NCBI GenBank assembly: GCA_037893245.1
Contig: JBAIAA010000539.1
Location: 67,001 to 131,000 of the forward strand
Origin: Crossaster papposus
Taxonomy: Eukaryota; Echinodermata; Asteroidea; Velatida; Solasteridae
Length of the DNA stretch: 64,000 nt
Direction: 5' to 3'
Below the pieces are notes generated by a model. That model made no database searches, was not told the origin of the DNA, and saw only the letters and a list, made by a program, of their open reading frames with translations. Position numbers and translations under genes: made by a program. Shown here in pieces: positions 13,772 through 26,800 of the stretch; the stretch's first letter is position 1, and the number at the start of each line of letters is the position of its first letter.

Positions 13772-13920
13772 AGCTGTTTCGGTGAAAAACCGAAACAGCT
13801 AAAAAAAAAACTTTAACGATTACAAAAGCTGTTTCGGTGAAAAACCGAAACAGCTAAAAAAAAAAAAAAAAAAAACCAGAACGAAAACAAAAGCTGTTTT
13901 GGCGAAAAACCGAAACAGCT
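13772..13920. repeat. Cluster of three tail hairpins
   Basis: There are two perfect stem-loops and one with a changed left arm (GCTGTTTTGG), all between A-tracts. A head block follows at once. The paralogous cluster in the second 6-kb copy is at about 19,824-19,972. Confidence 0.88.
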
Positions 13921-15115
13921 AAAAAAAAAAAAATAGACATGTGTTTGTGGACAAACACAGAGCTGTTTCGAGTGTCCAAAGTTACTTTCAATGTGTATGT
14001 GGTGGTCTTTTGTGTGAGCCAAGTCTCAAGTCGATCAGATTTACTAGTGTCAAAGACAATAGTCTAAAGAAAAACGTGTACAAAACCTATGGGGGAAAAT
14101 TGAACCTTTAACGTGACGCCCTGTGACCTTGAATGACGTAATCGTGCCAAATTTCTCCTACGACCGTCTGTGGATAGTGGTCTATGTGTGTGCCAAGTCT
14201 CAAGTCGATCGGATTTACTAAGTGTCAAAGTCAATAGACTAAAGAAAAACGTGTACAAAACCTATGGGGGACAAATTAAACCTTTAACTTGACGTCACGT
14301 GACCTTGAATGACGCAATCGTGCTGAATTTCTTTCAGAAACATCTGGTGGTGGTGTCCTGAGTATATGGCAAGTTTCAAGTCGGTCGGATTTACCAAAGT
14401 GTCAAATTCAATAGTCTGAAGAAAAACGTGTACAAAACCTATGGGGAAAATTTCACCTTTAACGCGAAGTCACGTGACCTTGAATGACGTAATCGCGACG
14501 AATTTCTTCTAGGACCGTCCTTGGGTGGTTGTCTAAGTGTATGCCAAGTCTGAAGTCCATCGGATTTACCAAAGTGTCAAAGTGTATTGTCTGAACAAAC
14601 GTGTGCAAATCCTATAGAGAAAATGCTGAAAAATAAAAAAAATAAAAAACTAGAAATGTGTTTGTGGACAAACACAGAGCTGTTTCGCATGTCTAAAATG
14701 ACTTTCAATATTGAGGTGGTCTAAGTGTGTTCCAAGTCTAAAGTCGATCGAATAAACCAAAGTGCCAAAGATATATTGGTTGAAAAAAAAACGTGTACAA
14801 ATCGTATGGAAAGAATTTGACCTTTAATTTGACGTCACCTGACACCCAATGACGTCATCATGATGTCATTTTAATTTTCGTCTATAAGTCATCCTGGAAT
14901 ACATGAATACCAAGTTTGACCCCAATCGGACTTGTACTTCCAGAGATAGAGGGTCTTAACAACTGCACCTTTAATGTGACGTCACATGACCTCCCGATGA
15001 CGTCATCATGACGATTTTTCTCTTGGCCCTCCTGGGTATGGTGGTCGAGGTGTGTGCTAAGTCTGAAGTCGATCGGATTTACCAAATTGTCAAATTCAAT
15101 AGTCTAAAGAAAAAC

Positions 15116-17670
15116 GTGTACAAATCCTATGAAGAACAAAAGGCAAAAAAAAACAAAAAAAACTAGACATGTGTTTGTGGACAAACACAGAGCTGTTTCG
15201 AATGTCTAAAATTACTTTCAATATGTTTGTGGTGGACTTTTGTGTGTGCCAAGTCTCAAGTCGATCAGATTTACTAAAGTGTCAAAGTCAATAGTCTAAA
15301 GAAAAACATGTACACAACCTATGGGGGAAAAATGAATCTTTAACTTGACGCCCCGTGACCTTGAATGACGTAATCGTGCTGAATTTCTTTCAGAAACATC
15401 TGGTGGTGGTGTTCTGAGTGTATGGCAAGTTTCAAGTCGGTCGGATTTACCAAAGTGTCAAATTTAATAGTCTGAAGAAAAACGTGTACAAAACCTATGG
15501 GAAAAATTTCACCTTTAACGCGAAGTCACGTGACCTTGAATGACGCAATCGTGCTGAATTTCTTTCAGGAACATCTGGTGGTGGTGTTCTGAGTGTATGG
15601 CAAGTTTCAAGTCGATCGGATCTACTAAAGGGTCAAAGTCAATAGTCTAAAGAAAAACGTGTACAAAACCTATGGGGGACAAATTAAACCTTTAACTTGA
15701 CGTCACGTGACCTTGAATAACGCAATCGTGCTGAATTTCTTTCAGAAACATCTGTTGGTGGTGTTCTAAGTGTATGGCAAGTTTCAAGTCGGTCGGATTT
15801 ACCAAAGTGTCAAATTTAATAGTCTGAAGAAAAACGTGTACAAAACCTATGGGAAAAATTTCACCTTTAACGCGAAGTCACGTGACCTTGAATGACGTAA
15901 TCGCGACGAATTTCTTCTAGGACCGTCCTTGGGTGGTTGTCTAAGTGTATGCCAAGTCTCAAGTCCATCGGATTTACCAAAGTGTCAAAGTGTATTGTCT
16001 GAACAAACGTGTGCAAATCCTATGGAGAAAAATCTGAAAAAGGAGAAAAAAAAAAAAAAACTAGACATGTGTTTGTGGACAAACACAGAGCTGTTTCGAG
16101 TGTCTAAAATTACTTTCAATATGTGTGTGGTGGTCTTTTGTGTGTGCCAAGTCTGAAGTCGATCAGATTTACTAAAGTGTCAAAGGCAATAGTCTAAAGA
16201 AAAACGTGTACAAAACCTATGGGAAACAATTGAAACTTTAACGTGACGCCCCGTGACCTTGAATGACGTAATCGTGCCGAATTTCTTCTAGGGCCGTCTG
16301 TGGATGGTGGTCTAAGTGTGTGCCAAGTCTCAAGTCGATCGGATGTACTAAAGTGTTAAAGTCAATAGTCTAAAGAAAAACGTATACAAAACCAATGGGA
16401 GAAAAATGTGAACCTTTAATGTGACGTCACGTGACCTTGAATGACACAATCGTGCCGAAGTTCTTTCAGAAACATCTGGGGGTGGTGTTCTAAGTGTATG
16501 CTAAGTTTTAAGTCGGTCGGATTTACTGAAGTGCCAAAGTCAATAGTCTGAAGAAAAACGTGTACAAAACCTATGGGGAAAATTAAACCTTTAAAGTGAC
16601 GTCACGTGACCTTGAATGACGCAATCGAGCCAAATTTCTTCAAGGGCCATATGTGGGTGGTGTTCTAAGTGTATGCCAAGTTTCAAGTCGGTCTGATTTA
16701 TCAAAGTGTCAAAGGCAATAGTCTAAAGAAAAACGTGTACAAAACCTATGGAAAAAAAATTAGAAACTTTAACGTGACGCCCCGTGACCTTGAATGACGT
16801 AATCGTGCCGAATTTCTACTAGGGCCGTCTGTGGATGGTGGTCTAAGTGTGTGCCAAGTCTCAAGTCGATCGGATTTACTAAAGTGTCAAAGTCAATAGT
16901 CTAAAGAAAAACGTGTACAAAACCAATGGGAGAAAAATGTGAACCTTTAATGTGACGTCACGTGACCTTGAATGACGCAATCGTGCCGAATTTCTTCAAG
17001 GGCCATATGTGGGTGGTGTTCTAAGTGTATGCCAAGTTTCAAGTCGGTCGGATTTATCAAAGTGTCAAAGGCAATAGTCTAAAGAAAAACGTGTACAAAA
17101 CCTATGGGAAAAAAAAATAGAAACTTTAACGTGACGCCCCGTGACCTTGAATGACGTAATCGTGCCGAATTTCTACCAGGGCCGTCTGTGAATGGTGGTC
17201 TAAGTGTGTGCCAAGTCTCAAGTCGATCGGATTTACTAAAGTGTCAAAGTCAATAGTCTAAAGAAAAACGTGTACAAAACCAATGGGAGAAAAATGTGAA
17301 CCTTTAATGTGACGTCACGTGACCTTGAATGACGCAATCGTGCCGAATTTCTTTCAGAAACATCTGGGGAATGTGTTCTAAGTGTATGCCAAGTTTCAAG
17401 TAGGTCGGATTTACCGAAGTGCCAAAGTCAATAGTCTGAAGAAAAACGTGTACAAAACCTATGGGAAAAATTTCACCTTTAACGTGACGTCACGTGACCT
17501 TGAATGACGCAATCGAGCCAAATTTCTTCTAGGACCATCTGTGGGTGGAGGTCTAAGTGTACACCAAGTCTCAAGTCGATTGGAATCACCAAAGTGCCAA
17601 AGTGTATTGGCAGAACAAACGTGTGTAAATCCTATGGGTAAAAACACTGAAAGTGGAAAAAAAAAAAAGG

Positions 17671-17703
<33 letters not shown>

Positions 17704-17808
17704 TTAACGAAAACAAAAGCTGTTTCGGTGAAAAACCGAAACAGCTAAAAAAAGAAAAAAAAAAACTTTAACGATTACAAGAGCTGTTTCGGTGAAAAAC
17801 CGAAACAG

Positions 17809-17855
<47 letters not shown>

Positions 17856-20800
17856 AGAACGAAAACAAAAGCTGTTTCGGTGAAAAACCGAAACAGCTAA
17901 AAAAACTTTAACGAAAACAAAAGCTGTTTCGGTGAAAAACCGAAACAGCTAAAAAAAAAGAAAAACTAGACATGTGTTTGTGGACAAACACAGAGCTGTT
18001 TCGAGTGTCTAAAATTACTTTTTATATGTGTGTGGTGGTCTTTTGTGTGTGCCAAGTCTCAAGTCGATCAGATTTACTAAAGTGTCAACGGCAATAGTCT
18101 AAAGAAAAACGTGTACAAAATCTATGGGAAAAAATGAAACTTTAACGTGACGCCCCGTGACCTTGAATGACGTAATCGTGCCAAATTTCTTTTAGGGCCG
18201 TCTGTGGATGGTGGTCCAAGTGTGTGCCAAGTCTCAAGTCGAGCGGATTCACTAAAGTGTCAAAGTCAACAGTCTAAACAAAAACGTGTACAAAACCAAT
18301 GGGAGAAAAAGGTGCACCTTTAATGTGACGTCACGTGACCTTGAATGACGCAATCGTGCCGAATTTCTTTCAGAAACATCTAGGGGTGGTGTTCTAAGTG
18401 TAAGCCAAGTTTCAAGTCGGTCGGATTTACCAAAGTGTCAAAGTCAAGGGTCTGAAGGAAAACGTGTACAAAACCTATGAGAAAAATGTTACCTTTAACG
18501 CGAAGTCACGTGACCTTGAATGACGTAATCGCGACAAATTTCTTCTAGGACCGTCCTTGGGTGGTTGTCTAAGTGTATGCCAAGTTTCAAGTCGATTGGA
18601 TTTCCCAAAGTGTCAAAGTGTATTGTCTGAACAAACGTGTACAAATCCTATGGAGAACAAAAGGCAAAGAAAAAAAAAAAAAAACTAGACATGTGTTTGT
18701 GGACAAACACAGAGCTGTTTCTAGTGTCTAAAATTACTTTCAATATGTATGTGGTAATCTTTTGTGTGTGCCAAGTCTCAAGTCGATCAGATTTACTAAA
18801 GTGTCAAAGTCAATAGTCTAAAGAAAAACGTGTACAAAACCTATGTGGGAAAATTGAACCTTTAACGTGACACCCAGTGACCTTGAATGACGTAATCGTG
18901 CCAAATTTCTCCTACGACCGTCTGTGGATGGTGGTCTATGTGTGTGCCAAGTCTCAAGTCGATCGGATTTACTAAGTGTCAAAGTCAAGAGTCTAAAGAA
19001 AAACGTGTACAAAACCTATGGGGGACAAATTAAACCTTTAACTTGACGTCACGTGACCTTGAATGACGCAATCGTGCTGAATTTCTTTCAGAAACATCTG
19101 GTGGTGGTGTTCTAAGTGTATGCCAAGTTTCAAGTCGGTCGGATTGACCAAAGTGTCAAATTCAATAGTCTGAAGAAAAACGTGTACAAAACCTATGGGG
19201 AAAATTTCACCTTTAACGCGAAGTCACGTGACCTTGAATTACGTAATCGCGACGAATTTCTTCGAGGACCGTCTTTGGGTGGTTGTCTAAATGTATGCCA
19301 AGTATCAAGTCGATCGGATTTACCAAAGTGTCAAAGTGTATTGTCTGAACAAACGTGTGCAAATCCTATGGAGAAAAGTCTAAAAAAGAAAAAAAAAAAA
19401 AGAAAAAAAGAAAAGAAACTAGACATGTGTTTGTGGACAAACACAGAGCTGTTTCGAGTGTCTTTCAATATGTGTGTGATGGTCTTTTGTGTGTGCCAAG
19501 TCTCAAGTCGATCAGATTTACTAAAGTGTCCAAGTCGATAGTCTAAAGAAAAACGTGTACAAAACCTATGGGGGAGAACTCAACCTTTAATGTGACGCCC
19601 CGTGACCTTCAATGACGTAATCGTGCCGAATTTCTTCTAGGATCGTCTTTAGGTGGTTGTCTAAATGTATGCCAAGTCTCAAGTCGATCGGAATTACCAA
19701 AGTGTAAAAGTGTATTGTCTGAATAAACGTGTGCAAATCCTATGGAGAAAAGTCTAAAAAAGAAAAAAAAAAAAAAAGAAAAAAAAAAAAAAAAAGAAAA
19801 AAAAAAACTTTAACGATTACAAAAGCTGTTTCGGTGAAAAACCGAAACAGCTAAAAAAAAAACTTTAACGATTACAAAAGCTGTTTCGGTGAAAAACCGA
19901 AACAGCTAAAAAAAAAAAAAAAAAAAACCAGAACGAAAACAAAAGCTGTTTTGGTGAAAAACCGAAACAGCTAAAAAAAAAAAAATAGACATGTGTTTGT
20001 GGACAAACACAGAGCTGTTTCGAGTGTCCAAAGTTACTTTCAATGTGTATGTGGTGGTCTTTTGTGTGAGCCAAGTCTCAAGTCGATCAGATTTACTAGT
20101 GTCAAAGACAATAGTCTAAAGAAAAACGTGTACAAAACCTATGGGGGAAAATTGAACCTTTAACGTGACGCCCTGTGACCTTGAATGACGTAATCGTGCC
20201 AAATTTCTCCTACGACCGTCTGTGGATAGTGGTCTATGTGTGTGCCAAGTCTCAAGTCGATCGGATTTACTAAGTGTCAAAGTCAATAGACTAAAGAAAA
20301 ACGTGTACAAAACCTATGGGGGACAAATTAAACCTTTAACTTGACGTCACGTGACCTTGAATGACGCAATCGTGCTGAATTTCTTTCAGAAACATCTGGT
20401 GGTGGTGTCCTGAGTATATGGCAAGTTTCAAGTCGGTCGGATTTACCAAAGTGTCAAATTCAATAGTCTGAAGAAAAACGTGTACAAAACCTATGGGGAA
20501 AATTTCACCTTTAACGCGAAGTCACGTGACCTTGAATGACGTAATCGCGACGAATTTCTTCTAGGACCGTCCTTGGGTGGTTGTCTAAGTGTATGCCAAG
20601 TCTGAAGTCCATCGGATTTACCAAAGTGTCAAAGTGTATTGTCTGAACAAACGTGTGCAAATCCTATAGAGAAAATGCTGAAAAATAAAAAAAATAAAAA
20701 ACTAGAAATGTGTTTGTGGACAAACACAGAGCTGTTTCGCATGTCTAAAATGACTTTCAATATTGAGGTGGTCTAAGTGTGTTCCAAGTCTAAAGTCGAT

Positions 20801-21168
20801 CGAATAAACCAAAGTGCCAAAGATATATTGGTTGAAAAAAAAACGTGTACAAATCGTATGGAAAGAATTTGACCTTTAATTTGACGTCACCTGACACCCA
20901 ATGACGTCATCATGATGTCATTTTAATTTTCGTCTATAAGTCATCCTGGAATACATGAATACCAAGTTTGACCCCAATCGGACTTGTACTTCCAGAGATA
21001 GAGGGTCTTAACAACTGCACCTTTAATGTGACGTCACATGACCTCCCGATGACGTCATCATGACGATTTTTCTCTTGGCCCTCCTGGGTATGGTGGTCGA
21101 GGTGTGTGCTAAGTCTGAAGTCGATCGGATTTACCAAATTGTCAAATTCAATAGTCTAAAGAAAAACG
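15116..21168. repeat. 6.05-kb tandem duplication, copy 2
   Basis: This is the near-identical second copy. It joins copy 1 at an ACGTGTACAAA motif near 15,113-15,122 and leaves the homology at the same motif near 21,165, where the sequence continues into a CRE-rich module not present after copy 1. Confidence 0.9.
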
Positions 21169-22075
21169 TGTACAAAACCTATGGAGAAAATTGAACCTTT
21201 AATGTGACGTCACATGACACCCGATGATGTCATAATTACGTCATCTTAATTTTCGTCTATAACACATCCTCGAATACTTGCAAACCAAGTTTGACCCCAA
21301 CCGGACTTGTACTTTCAGAGTTAGAGGGTCTTAAAAACTACACCTTTAATGTGACGTCACATGACCCGCGATGACGTCATATTGATTATTTTTCTCTTGG
21401 CCCTCCTAAGGATAGCGGTCGAGGTCTGTGCTAAGTCTCAAGTCGATCGAATTTACAGAAGTGTCAAATTCAATATTTTGAAGAAAAACGTGTACAAATC
21501 CTATGGGAAAAAATTGCACATTTAACGTGACGTCACATGACCACGAATGACGTAATCGTGACGAATGTCTTCTAGGATCATCTGTGGGTGGTGGTTTAAG
21601 TGTATGCCAGGCTCAAGTCGATCGGATTTACCAAAGTGTCAAAGTGTATTGTCCGAACAAAAAACGTGTACAAACCCTATGGGAAAAAGTCTGAAAAAAA
21701 TAAAATAAAAACTGCACCTTTAATGTTAAGTCACATGACCCACGATGACGTCATCATGACGACATTCCCTTGGCCCTCCTGGGGATTGTGGTCGAGATGT
21801 GTGCCAAGTCGCAAGTCGATCAAATTTACGAAAGTGTCAAAGTCAATAGTCTAAAGAAAAACGTGTACAAAACCTATGGGGAAAAATTGAACCTTTAACG
21901 TGACGTCACGTGACCATGAATGACGTAATCGCGACGAATTTCTTCTAGGACCGTCCTTGGGTGGTTGTCTAAATGTATGCCAAGTCTAAAGTCGATCGGA
22001 TTTACCAAAGTGTCAAAGTGTATTGGCTGAAGAAAACTGTGTACAAACTATATGGAGAAAAGTCTGAAACTGAGG

Positions 22076-22106
<31 letters not shown>

Positions 22107-23555
22107 AGACATGTGTTTGTGGACAAACACAGAGCTGTTTCGAGTGTCTTTCAATATGTGTGTGATGATCTTTTGTGTGTGCCAAGTCTTAAGTCGATCA
22201 GATTTACTAAAGTGTCAAAGTCAATAGTCTAAAGAAAAACGTGTACAAAACCTATGGTGGAAAATTGAACCTTTAACATGACGCCCCGTGACCTTGAATG
22301 ACGTAATCGTGCCGAATTTCCTCTAGGACCGTCTGTGGATGGTGATCTAAGTGTGTGCCACGTCTCAAGTCGATCGGATTTACTAAAGTGTCAAAGTCAA
22401 TAGTCTAAAGAAAAACGTGTACAAAACCTATGGGGGAAAAATAGGACCTTTAACGTGCCGTCACGTGACCTTGAATGCCGCAATTGTGCCGAATTTCTTT
22501 CAGGAATATCTGGGGTTGGTGTTCTAAGGGTATGCCAAGTTTCAAGTCGGTCGGATTTACTAAAGTGTCAAAGTCAATAGTCTGAAGAAAAACGTGTACA
22601 AAACCTATGGGGAAAATTTCACATTTAACGCGAAGTCACGTGACCTTGAATGACGTAATCGCGACGAATTTCTTCGAGGACCGTCTTTGGGTGGTTGTCT
22701 AAATGTATGCCAAGTATCAAGTCGATCGGATTTACCAAAGTGTCAAAGTGTATTGTCTGAACAAACGTGTGCAAATCCTATGGAGAAAAGTCTGAAAAAG
22801 AAAAAAAAAAACTAGACATGTGTTTGTGGACAAACACAGAGCTGTTTCGAGTGTCCAAAGTTACTTTCAATGTGTATGTGGTGGTCTTTTGTATGTGCCA
22901 AGTCTCAAGTCGATCAGATTTACTAGTGTCAAAGTCAATAGTCTAAAGAAAAACGTGTACAAAACCTATGGGGAAAAATTAAACCTTTAACGTGACGCCC
23001 CGTGACCTTGAATGACGTAATCGTGCCAAATTTCTCCTACGACCGTCTGTGGATAGTGGTCTATGTGTGTGCCAAGTCTCAAGTCGATCGGATTTACTAA
23101 GTGTCAAAGTCAATAGTCTAAAGAAAAACGTGTACAAAACCTATGGGGGACAAATTAAACCTTTAACTTGACGTCACGTGACCTTGAATGACGCAATCGT
23201 GCTGAATTTCTTTCAGAAACATCTGGTGGTGGTGTTCTGAGTATATGGCAAGTTTCAAGTCGGTTGGATTTACCAAAGTGTCAAATTCAATAGTCTGAGG
23301 AAAAACGTGTACAAAACCTATGGGAAAAATTTCACCTTTAACGCGAAGAAACGTGACCTTGAGTGGCGTAATCGCGGCGAATTTCTTCTAGGACCGTCCT
23401 TTTGTGGTTGTCTAAATGTATGCCAAGTTTCAAGTCGATCGGATTGACCAAAGTACCTAAGTGACATGTCTGAACAAACGTGTACAAATCCTATGGAGAA
23501 AATTCTGAAAAACAAAAAAAAAAAAAAGAAAAAAAAAAACTTTAACGATTACAAA

Positions 23556-23657
23556 AGCTGTTTCGGTGAAAAACCGAAACAGCTAAAAAGAAAGAAAAAA
23601 AAGAAAAAAAAAAACTTTAACGATTACAAAAGCTGTTTCGGTGAAAAACCGAAACAG

Positions 23658-23705
<48 letters not shown>

Positions 23706-23817
23706 AGAACGAAAACAAAAGCTGTTTCGGTGAAAAACCGAAACAGCTAAAAAAAAAAAAGAAAAAAAAAAAATTTAACGATTACAAAAGCTGTTTCGGT
23801 GAAAAACCGAAACAGCT
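23556..23817. repeat. Cluster of four tail hairpins
   Basis: Four perfect copies of the AGCTGTTTCGG/CCGAAACAGCT stem-loop are separated by A-tracts, one of them more than 40 bp long. A head block follows at about 23,827. Confidence 0.9.
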
Positions 23818-26800
23818 AAAAAAAAACTAGACATGTGTTTGTGGACAAACACAGAGCTGTTTCGATTGTCCAACGTTACTTTCAATATGTGTGTGTGGTG
23901 GTCTATGTGTGTGCCAAGTCTGAAGTCGATTGGATTTACACAAGTGCCAAAGATATATTAGTTGAAAAAACGTGTACAAATCATATGGGGAAAATTGAAC
24001 CTTTAATGTGACGTCACATGATACCCAATGATGTCATCATAATGTCATCTTAATTTTCGTCTGTAACACATCCTGGAATACTTGCATACCAAGTATGACC
24101 CCAATCGGACCTGTACTTCCAGAGATAGAGGGTCCTAAAAACTGAACCTTTAATGTGACGTCCCATGACCCCCGATGACTTCATCATGACGATTTTCCCC
24201 TTGGCCCTCCTGGAGATGGTGGTCGAGGTGTGTGCTAAGTCTCAAGTCGATCAAGTTTACGAAAGTGTCAAAGTCAATAGTCTGAAGAAAAACGTGTACA
24301 AACCCTACAGGGAAAAAAGTTGCACCTTTAACGTCAGGTCACGTGACCTTGAATGACGCAATCGTGCCGAATTTCTTCAAGGGTCATCTGTGGGTGGTGG
24401 TCTAGGTGTGTGCAAAGTCTCAACTCGGTCGGATTAACCAAAGTGTCAAAGTCAATGGTCTGAAGAAAATCGTGTACAAAACCTATGGGGAGAAATTGCA
24501 CCTTTAATGTGACGTCACGTGACCTTGAATGACGTAATCGCGACGAATTTCTTCAGGATCATCTGTGGGTGGTGGTCTAAGTGTATGCCAAGTTTCAAGT
24601 CGATCGGATTTACCAAAGTGCCAAAGTGTATTGTCCGAACAAAAAACGTGTACAAACCCTATGGAGAAGAGTCTGAAGGAGAAAAAAAAAAAAAAAAAAA
24701 AAAAATCAAAAATACAATAGCTGTTTCGGCTGAATTGCCGAAACAGCTAAAAACTAGACATGTGTTTGTGGACAAACACAGAGCTGTTTCGAGTGTCTAA
24801 AATTACTTTCAATATGTGTGTGCCAAGTCTCAAATCGATCAGATTTACTAAAGTGTCAAAGGCAAGAGTCTAAAGAAAAATGTGTACAAAACCAATGGGA
24901 GAAAAATGTAAACCTTTAATGTGACGTCACGTGACCTTTAATGACGCAATCGTGCCGAATGTATTTCAGAAACATCTGGGGGTGGTATTCTAAGTGTATG
25001 CCAAGTTTCAAGTCGGTCGGATTTACTAAAGTGCCAAAGTCAATAGTCTGAAGAAAAACGTGTACAAAACCAATGGGGAAAATTAAACCTTTAACGTGAC
25101 GTCACGTGACCTTGAATGACGCAATCGAGCCAAATTTCTTCTAGGACTATCTGTGGGTGGAGGTCTAAGTGTATACCAAGTTTCAAGTCGATTGGATTTA
25201 CCAAAGTGCCAAAGTGTATTGGCAGAACAAACGTGTGTAAATCCTATGGGTAAAAACACTGAAAGTGGAAAAAAAACAAAAAAAAAACTAGACATGTGTT
25301 TGTGGACAAACACAGAGCTGTTTCGAGTGTCTTTCAATATGTGTGTGATGGTCTTTTGTGTGTCGATCAGATTTACTAAGTCTCAAGTCGATCAGATTTA
25401 CTAAAGTGTCAAAGTCAATAGTCTAAAGAAAAACGTGTACAAAACCTATGGGGGAAAATTTAACCTTTAACGTGACACCCCGTGACCTTGAATGACGTAA
25501 TCGTGCCAAATTTCTCCTACGACCGTCTGTGGATGGTGGTCTATGTGTGTGCCAAGTCTCAAGTCGATCGGATTTACTAAGTGTCAAAGTCAAGAGTCTA
25601 AAGAAAAACGTGTACAAAACCTATGGGGGACAAATTAAACCTTTAACTTGACGTCACGTGACCTTGAATGACGCAATCGTGCTGAATTTCTTTCAGAAAC
25701 ATCTGGTGGTGGTGTTCTGAGTGTATGGCAAGTTTCAAGTCGGTCGGATTGACCAAAGTGTCAAATTTAATAGTCTGAAGAAAAACGTGTACAAAACCTA
25801 TGGGGAAAATTTCACCTTTAACGCGAAGTCACGTGACCTTGAATGACGTAATCGCGACGAATTTCTTCTAGGACCGTCCTTGGGTGGTTGTCTAAGTGTA
25901 TGCCAAGTCTCAAGTCCATCGGGTTTACCAAAGTGTCAAAGTGTATTGTCTGAACAAACGTGTACAAATCCTATGGAGAACAAAAGGCAAAAAAAAAACA
26001 AAAAAAAACTAGACATGTGTTTGTGGACAAACACAGAGCTGTTTCGGATGTCTAAGATAACTTTCATTATGTGTGTGCCAAGTCTAAAATCGATTGGATT
26101 TGTCAATTTTCCCAAGATATATAAGTTAAAAAATACGTGTACAAATCCTATGGGTAAAACTGCACCTTTAAAGTGACGTCACATGACACCCGATGATGTC
26201 ATCATGATGTCATCTTAATTTTCGTCTATTACACATTCTGGAATACTTGCATACCAAGTTTGGCCCCAATCAGACATGTACTTCCAGAGATAGAGGGTCC
26301 TAAAATCTGCCCCTTTAATGTGACGTCATATGACCCACGATGACGTCATCCTGACGATTTCCCCCTTGGCCCTCCTGGGTATGGTGGTCGAGGTGTGTGC
26401 CAAGTCCGAAGTCGATCGGATTTACCAAATTGTCAAATTCAATAGTCTGAAGAAAAACGTGTACAAAACCTATGGAGAAAATTGAACCTTTAATGTGACG
26501 TCACATGACACCCGATGATGTCATAATTACGTCATCCTATTTTTTGTCTATAACACATCCTCGAATACTTGCAAACCAAGTTTGACCCCAACCGGACTTG
26601 TACTTTCAGAGTTAGACGGTCTTAAAAACTACACCTTTAATGTGACGTCACATGACCCCCGATGACGTCATCTTGATTATTTTGTTCTTGACCCTCCTAA
26701 GGATGGTGGTCGAGGTCTGTGCTAAGTCTCAAATCGATCGAATTGACAGAAGTGTCAAATTCAATATTTTGAAGAAAAACGTGTACAAAACCTATGGATA

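Larger units (their letters stand above)
9066..15115. repeat. 6.05-kb tandem duplication, copy 1
   Basis: The copy matches 15,116-21,168 at an offset of 6,049 bp, rising to 6,052 bp after poly-A length changes. The order of monomers, heads and hairpin clusters is identical. Differences seen by eye are few: for example 9,647 T/C, 12,452 A/G, an A-tract change near 13,350, 13,528 G/C and 13,892 C/T. Both edges fall inside the repeated motif ACGTGTACAAA, as expected for unequal crossing over between monomers. Confidence 0.9.
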
